From Nocardioides marmoriginsengisoli (GTDB lineage Bacteria; Actinomycetota; Actinomycetes; Propionibacteriales; Nocardioidaceae), in assembly GCF_003725695.1 (NCBI RefSeq), contig NZ_RJSE01000003.1:343127-407126 (forward strand): a stretch of 64,000 bases of DNA. The letters run 5' to 3'. Shown in pieces: positions 60,871 through 64,000 of the stretch. The translations under genes were made by a program, and so were the position numbers. Position 1 is the stretch's first letter. Each line of letters starts with the position of its first letter. Below the pieces are notes generated by a model that ran no database searches, was not told the origin of the DNA, and was given only the letters and a program-made list of their open reading frames with translations.

Positions 60871-61229
60871 CAGCTGATCCCGCGAACGTGCTCGACCTGG
60901 ACCCGACCGCGGGCCGGCACCAGGACGCCGACCAGGTCCAGCCGGATCTCGTCGACGGTGACCGCGCGCTCCTCCACCCAGAGGGAGGCCAGCCGGTGCA
61001 GCCGCTCCACCTTGGCGGCCCGGACCGCGGCGAGCGGATGCCCGAAGGCAACTCCGCGCCGGGTCTTCACCTCGCAGACCACCAGCACGTCCCGATCGCG
61101 CAGGACCAGGTCGATCTCTCCGGCCCGGCACCGCCAGTTGCGGTCCAGGACCGTCATACCGAGTCCGGTCAGGTGCCGCGCGGCCACCCGTTCGCCGTAC
61201 GCCCCGAGGGACTGCTGTGCTGTCGTCAT
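60870..61229 (-). CDS. yraN: YraN family (UPF0102) nuclease-fold protein
   Basis: 119 residues. Endonuclease-like core: [51 protein letters not shown], in which EIDLV and EVKTR supply the acidic and lysine residues. Biochemical role unproven. GGAGG precedes ATG 61229. First gene of yraN-yifB-dprA. The 119-bp gap to the TadG-like gene holds no clear terminator. Confidence 0.92.
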   Translation of the reverse strand: MTTAQQSLGAYGERVAARHLTGLGMTVLDRNWRCRAGEIDLVLRDRDVLVVCEVKTRRGVAFGHPLAAVRAAKVERLHRLASLWVEERAVTVDEIRLDLVGVLVPARGRVQVEHVRGIS

Positions 61230-61348
61230 CGTGTCGACCTCCTGGAGGGAGGCAACACGCGCCGCTGCGGCTGCCGCACCCGACGCCGCCCGGGCTGTGG
61301 AACCAGACCGTCGGAACCGGCCTGTGGGGCCGGATCAGGCGGGTGAGG

Positions 61349-63175
61349 TCAGCCGACCAGCTTCGGCGTCCCGCAGCTCGGGGTCCTCCTCGGCGTGTAG
61401 TTGGACCCGGCGACCGTGAGCCCGAGCGTGGTCTTGAGGGTGGTCGTCAACGCGTTCAGCAGGGGTGTGACGACGGTGGTCAGCAGTGGCGCGATCAGAT
61501 TCGCGGTCACAGCGTTGGCGACCTGAGTCAAATTGACGAGCAGCTTGTTCACCAAGGGATAGCCGTTGCTGAAGGTTCCTTCCGTCACGATGTCGATCTT
61601 GGGATCCAGGTACCCCACCGAGAGATCGCCGCTCGGGCCAGCCTTGCCCTTGTCGTAGTCGCCCGGGATCGCAAGCGAGGCCGTCACCGACTTGTCGGCG
61701 GAAGGCACCGTCGTCAACTTCACGCTGAGCGTCGAGGTCACGGTCTCCGTCTTCCGCCCGATGCCCAGTACGCCTCCGTAGTGCCGGGTCTCCTTGATCA
61801 TCAACGGAATGGTGACCGTGGCCGGCAGCAGCGAGGACTCCTCCCGGACCGACATCGAGGTCGGATTCGCACCGTCGCAAGCCAGGCTGAGCACCGTGCC
61901 CGAGGCGGAGGCGAGCGAGACATTGGCCTCCAGCTTCCCCAGCGTGACGACGGGCAGGTCGTAGGTGTCCCCGCCCAGGAGTGCTCCGAGCAGTCCCAGG
62001 ACCCCGCTGAGGATCCCGTTCAGGGCATTCACCAGGTTCAGCACGCCGCCGGTCAAGCTGCCCGAGGCATTGAGGTCGGCGGTGGCCCTGAGGGACGTCT
62101 GCGCCATCGTCTTCTTGCCCTCGCCCAGGCACACGTTCATCGGCCGGCTCCCCACCGTCACGTCGAGTCCCAACCCGGTGAGGTTGCTGCTCGACGCCGT
62201 CAGGTGCAGCGGCGCGTTGCCGTTGGCCAGCTGGAGCGCGGCCGCGGCCAGGTCCAGGGCGTTCATGGTGGCGCCGAGCCCCGCGGTGACACCCTGGCTG
62301 ATCCCGAGCAGAGTGCCGACGTTGACCGTCGTCCCGGGCGGCACGTGCAGTCCGATCTGCTGCTGCAGCGCCTGCGCCGCGACCGTCGCGCCCTGCGCGT
62401 TCAGTGCGGCGACCTGGGCGGCGATCACCTGCGCGGCGGTCACGTTCGCGGCGAGCACCTCGTCGAAACCGCCGACCCCGAGCTGGGTCTTCAGGATGTT
62501 CAGGAAGCTCAGCACCTCGATGTCGGCGTTGAGGATGCCGGAGCTGCTCAGCACCTGGGTGTCGATCGAGGTCCCGATGATCTTGGTGATCGGGCCGAGG
62601 ACCGTGGAGTCACCGCTGTTGAGAGCGGCAGCGTACGAGTTCATGGTCATGCAAGCCTTGAGCTCGGCGTTCCCGATCGCCGAGCGGCAGACGCCCCCGG
62701 AACCCGGCATCAGCCGGAAGGACGCCGAGCCGGTCGCCGTCACCAGGACCGCGTTGGCGGACTTGTTCGCGGGCACGGCCTTGAAGTAGCTGTTGTACGG
62801 ACTGCCGCTGCAGCCCAGCGACTGGTTCGAGACGAACGTCGCGTCCTCCTCGATGTAGCCCAGGAAGACCGCCATCTTCGGCACCTTGACCTGCTGGGCG
62901 TTGTACGACGCGGTCTCGGTCCCGCCCACGACACCGTTCGACCCGGCGGCGCTGCTCACGGCGTCGGCGACCGTCGGCGTCTGACCGATGCCGAGCTTCC
63001 GCCCCAGGTCCAGGGCAGCGGCGTCGGCGACTGCCTGCATGTCCCCGCGCGCCACCCGCTGCATGCCGATGTCGACGGCGAGACCCGCCAGCGGGATCAT
63101 CACGACGCAGATGACCAGCGCCATCATCACCGCGACCGCTCCGGTCTCGCGGCGCCGGCGCTCGACCCACCGCAT
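61349..63175 (-). CDS. TadG-related Flp pilus assembly / secreted protein
   Basis: 608 residues. The N-terminal 50 residues form a Tad-type signal: basic MRWVERRRRETGAVAVMMALVICVVMIPLAGLAVDIGMQRVARGDMQAVADAAALDLGRKL. The remainder is a long serine-, threonine- and leucine-rich extracellular region with many repeats of small residues (NGILSGVLGLLGALLGG) and scattered cysteines; no catalytic domain is recognised. It is probably anchored in the membrane and exposed. Its ATG overlaps the TadE stop by one base (TGATG). No other tad genes are in the window. Confidence 0.75.
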   Translation of the reverse strand: MRWVERRRRETGAVAVMMALVICVVMIPLAGLAVDIGMQRVARGDMQAVADAAALDLGRKLGIGQTPTVADAVSSAAGSNGVVGGTETASYNAQQVKVPKMAVFLGYIEEDATFVSNQSLGCSGSPYNSYFKAVPANKSANAVLVTATGSASFRLMPGSGGVCRSAIGNAELKACMTMNSYAAALNSGDSTVLGPITKIIGTSIDTQVLSSSGILNADIEVLSFLNILKTQLGVGGFDEVLAANVTAAQVIAAQVAALNAQGATVAAQALQQQIGLHVPPGTTVNVGTLLGISQGVTAGLGATMNALDLAAAALQLANGNAPLHLTASSSNLTGLGLDVTVGSRPMNVCLGEGKKTMAQTSLRATADLNASGSLTGGVLNLVNALNGILSGVLGLLGALLGGDTYDLPVVTLGKLEANVSLASASGTVLSLACDGANPTSMSVREESSLLPATVTIPLMIKETRHYGGVLGIGRKTETVTSTLSVKLTTVPSADKSVTASLAIPGDYDKGKAGPSGDLSVGYLDPKIDIVTEGTFSNGYPLVNKLLVNLTQVANAVTANLIAPLLTTVVTPLLNALTTTLKTTLGLTVAGSNYTPRRTPSCGTPKLVG

Positions 63176-63615
63176 CAGCTCACCTGCACGACGGAGGTGA
63201 ACCTCAGCTGCGTCGGCAGCGTGAAGCCGAGGCCGGGCACGGTCGGCAGCAGGCTGTGGTCACGGTAGGGGTAGCTCACCGTCACCGTGACGCAGGTGTG
63301 CGGGCTCGGGCACCCGGTCGTCGTCGGCGCCGAGACGACGCAGCTCAGGTGTCCGCTGGTGCAGCTCAGGCCGTAGCTCGAGAGGGCGTTCTCGATGGCC
63401 TTGTTGGCCGTGGCCGTGACACTCGACGTCGGCGCACCCACGGCTGCGCGGGCGCCCTCCGAGGCCGACTGCGACAGCGCCTGCCGGAAGCTGAACATGT
63501 ACGCGTAGGCGATCGTGGCGAACACGAGCGGCAACACGATGAAGCAGATGCACAACGCAGTCTCGACGACCGCGGCGCCGCGGTCGTCTCGCTTCCTTGA
63601 TCCCCACATCGACAT
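63175..63615 (-). CDS. TadE-like pseudopilin protein
   Basis: 146 residues; ATG 63615 with AAGGGGG upstream (an in-frame ATG follows at 63609). TadE signature at the N terminus: DDRGAAVVETALCICFIVLPLVFATIAYAYMFSFRQALSQSASEGARAA, with the conserved glutamate before the hydrophobic stretch. The C-terminal part has two Cys pairs. Encoded with the TadG-like protein; function in pilus or surface assembly is inferred. Confidence 0.85.
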   Translation of the reverse strand: MSMWGSRKRDDRGAAVVETALCICFIVLPLVFATIAYAYMFSFRQALSQSASEGARAAVGAPTSSVTATANKAIENALSSYGLSCTSGHLSCVVSAPTTTGCPSPHTCVTVTVSYPYRDHSLLPTVPGLGFTLPTQLRFTSVVQVS

Positions 63616-63651
63616 GGAAGCCCCCTTCCGAAAAAGGAGACTATCTGCCTT

Positions 63652-63669
63652 AAGGGACGTTTGTCCCTT
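63652..63669. promoter_or_regulatory. AAGGGAC-N4-GTCCCTT inverted repeat upstream of the TadE-like gene
   Basis: AAGGGAC (63652-63658) and GTCCCTT (63663-63669) flank GTTT, 37 bp upstream of the TadE-like start and 29 bp after the DUF2469 stop. It may be a terminator for DUF2469 or an operator for the tadE-tadG pair; the region is AT-richer than its surroundings. Confidence 0.45.
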
Positions 63670-63697
63670 TTATCGGGATTGTTCTAGACCAGTGCGA

Positions 63698-64000
63698 CTA
63701 CGCCTTGGGAGGCTCGAAGTCGGACTTGTTGAGCTCCTCGACGTTCACGTCCTTGAACGTCAGGACCTTGACGTTCTTGGCGAACCGCGCGGGCCGGTAC
63801 ATGTCCCAGACCCAGGCGTCGGTCATCGAGACCTCGAAGAACACGTCCCCCGCCTCGGTCCGCGCCTTCACGTCGACCTGGTTGCACAGGTAGAAGCGCC
63901 GGTCGGTCTCCACGACGTACTTGAAGATCCCGACGACGTCGCGGTACTCCCGGTAGAGCGTCAGCTCCATCTCGGTCTCGTACTTCTCGAGATCCTCCGC
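63698..64000 (-). CDS. DUF2469 family protein, start outside window
   Basis: 101 codons visible including the stop. The sequence begins AEDLEKYETEMELTLYREYRDVVG, so only the first two or so residues are cut by the window edge. The family is short and very conserved in actinobacteria (VWDMYRPARF, VLTFKDVNVEELNKSD) and of unknown function; it corresponds to Rv2901c beside yraN in mycobacteria. Here the tad pair separates it from yraN. Confidence 0.93.
   Translation of the reverse strand, partial: AEDLEKYETEMELTLYREYRDVVGIFKYVVETDRRFYLCNQVDVKARTEAGDVFFEVSMTDAWVWDMYRPARFAKNVKVLTFKDVNVEELNKSDFEPPKA

Noticed and set aside
63652-63669. Inverted repeat followed by TTTT as a plus-strand terminator
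   Set aside because: No plus-strand gene ends nearby; it is recorded as a regulatory element for the minus-strand genes instead.

Overview
This is a high-GC actinobacterial chromosome segment. Gene order and content point to the Propionibacteriales, most likely a Nocardioides-like organism. The conserved blocks follow the order known from mycobacteria and streptomycetes: dapB / M16 peptidase / pnp / rpsO; ribF / truB / rbfA / infB / ylxR / nusA / rimP; proS; ispG / rip / dxr; rlmN / cdsA / frr / pyrH / tsf / rpsB; xerC / dprA / yifB / yraN / DUF2469. The genus assignment is inference. No rRNA, tRNA, CRISPR array, transposase or prophage gene was found.

Layout. 1-1634: tail of a DUF6230-like gene and a DUF445 membrane protein. 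1742-6304: four tightly coupled genes (M24 peptidase-like, EphD-like hydrolase/dehydrogenase fusion, PF10118 putative diiron protein, flavin/2Fe-2S reductase) that look like a small oxidative pathway. 6448-12458: dapB, a SatD-like regulator with a membrane partner, M16 peptidase, pnp and rpsO. 12640-20597: an accessory stretch inside the otherwise conserved rpsO-ribF neighbourhood (PadR/HAAS pair, molybdopterin oxidoreductase, MMPL exporter, two-component system). 20671-29025: cobS-ribF, then the translation/transcription factor cluster from the DUF952 gene back to rimP. 29130-35772: lipoproteins, DUF4439, HAD, proS, DoxX and GNAT genes. 35769-39363: ispG-rip-dxr, combining the MEP isoprenoid pathway with site-2 proteolysis. 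39400-46637: aldehyde dehydrogenase, cobalamin-binding-like protein, RIO kinase, glycosyltransferase, LOG protein, and a paired cAMP-binding protein and adenylyl cyclase. 46782-50055: Tat-exported metallophosphoesterase and a secreted RICIN-cutinase. 50139-56305: RlmN, META lipoprotein, CdsA, Frr, PyrH, Tsf, RpsB. 56692-64000: M23 peptidase, XerC, DprA, YifB, YraN, a TadG/TadE pair and DUF2469.

The most useful regulatory observation is that many genes here have a TAnnnT hexamer ending 6-8 nt before the start codon and no Shine-Dalgarno sequence, the signature of leaderless transcription. This helped choose several starts. Genes inside clusters usually overlap by 1 or 4 nt, so translational coupling is common.

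The best candidates for under-described biology are the 1742-6304 cassette, the SatD-like/membrane pair with a TAAGG-N6-CCTTA operator, the cAMP-binding/cyclase pair whose cyclase tail overlaps a convergent LOG gene by 111 bp, a 32-bp perfect palindrome inside the DUF4439 gene, and repeat elements at 16338-16413 and 42746-42840.
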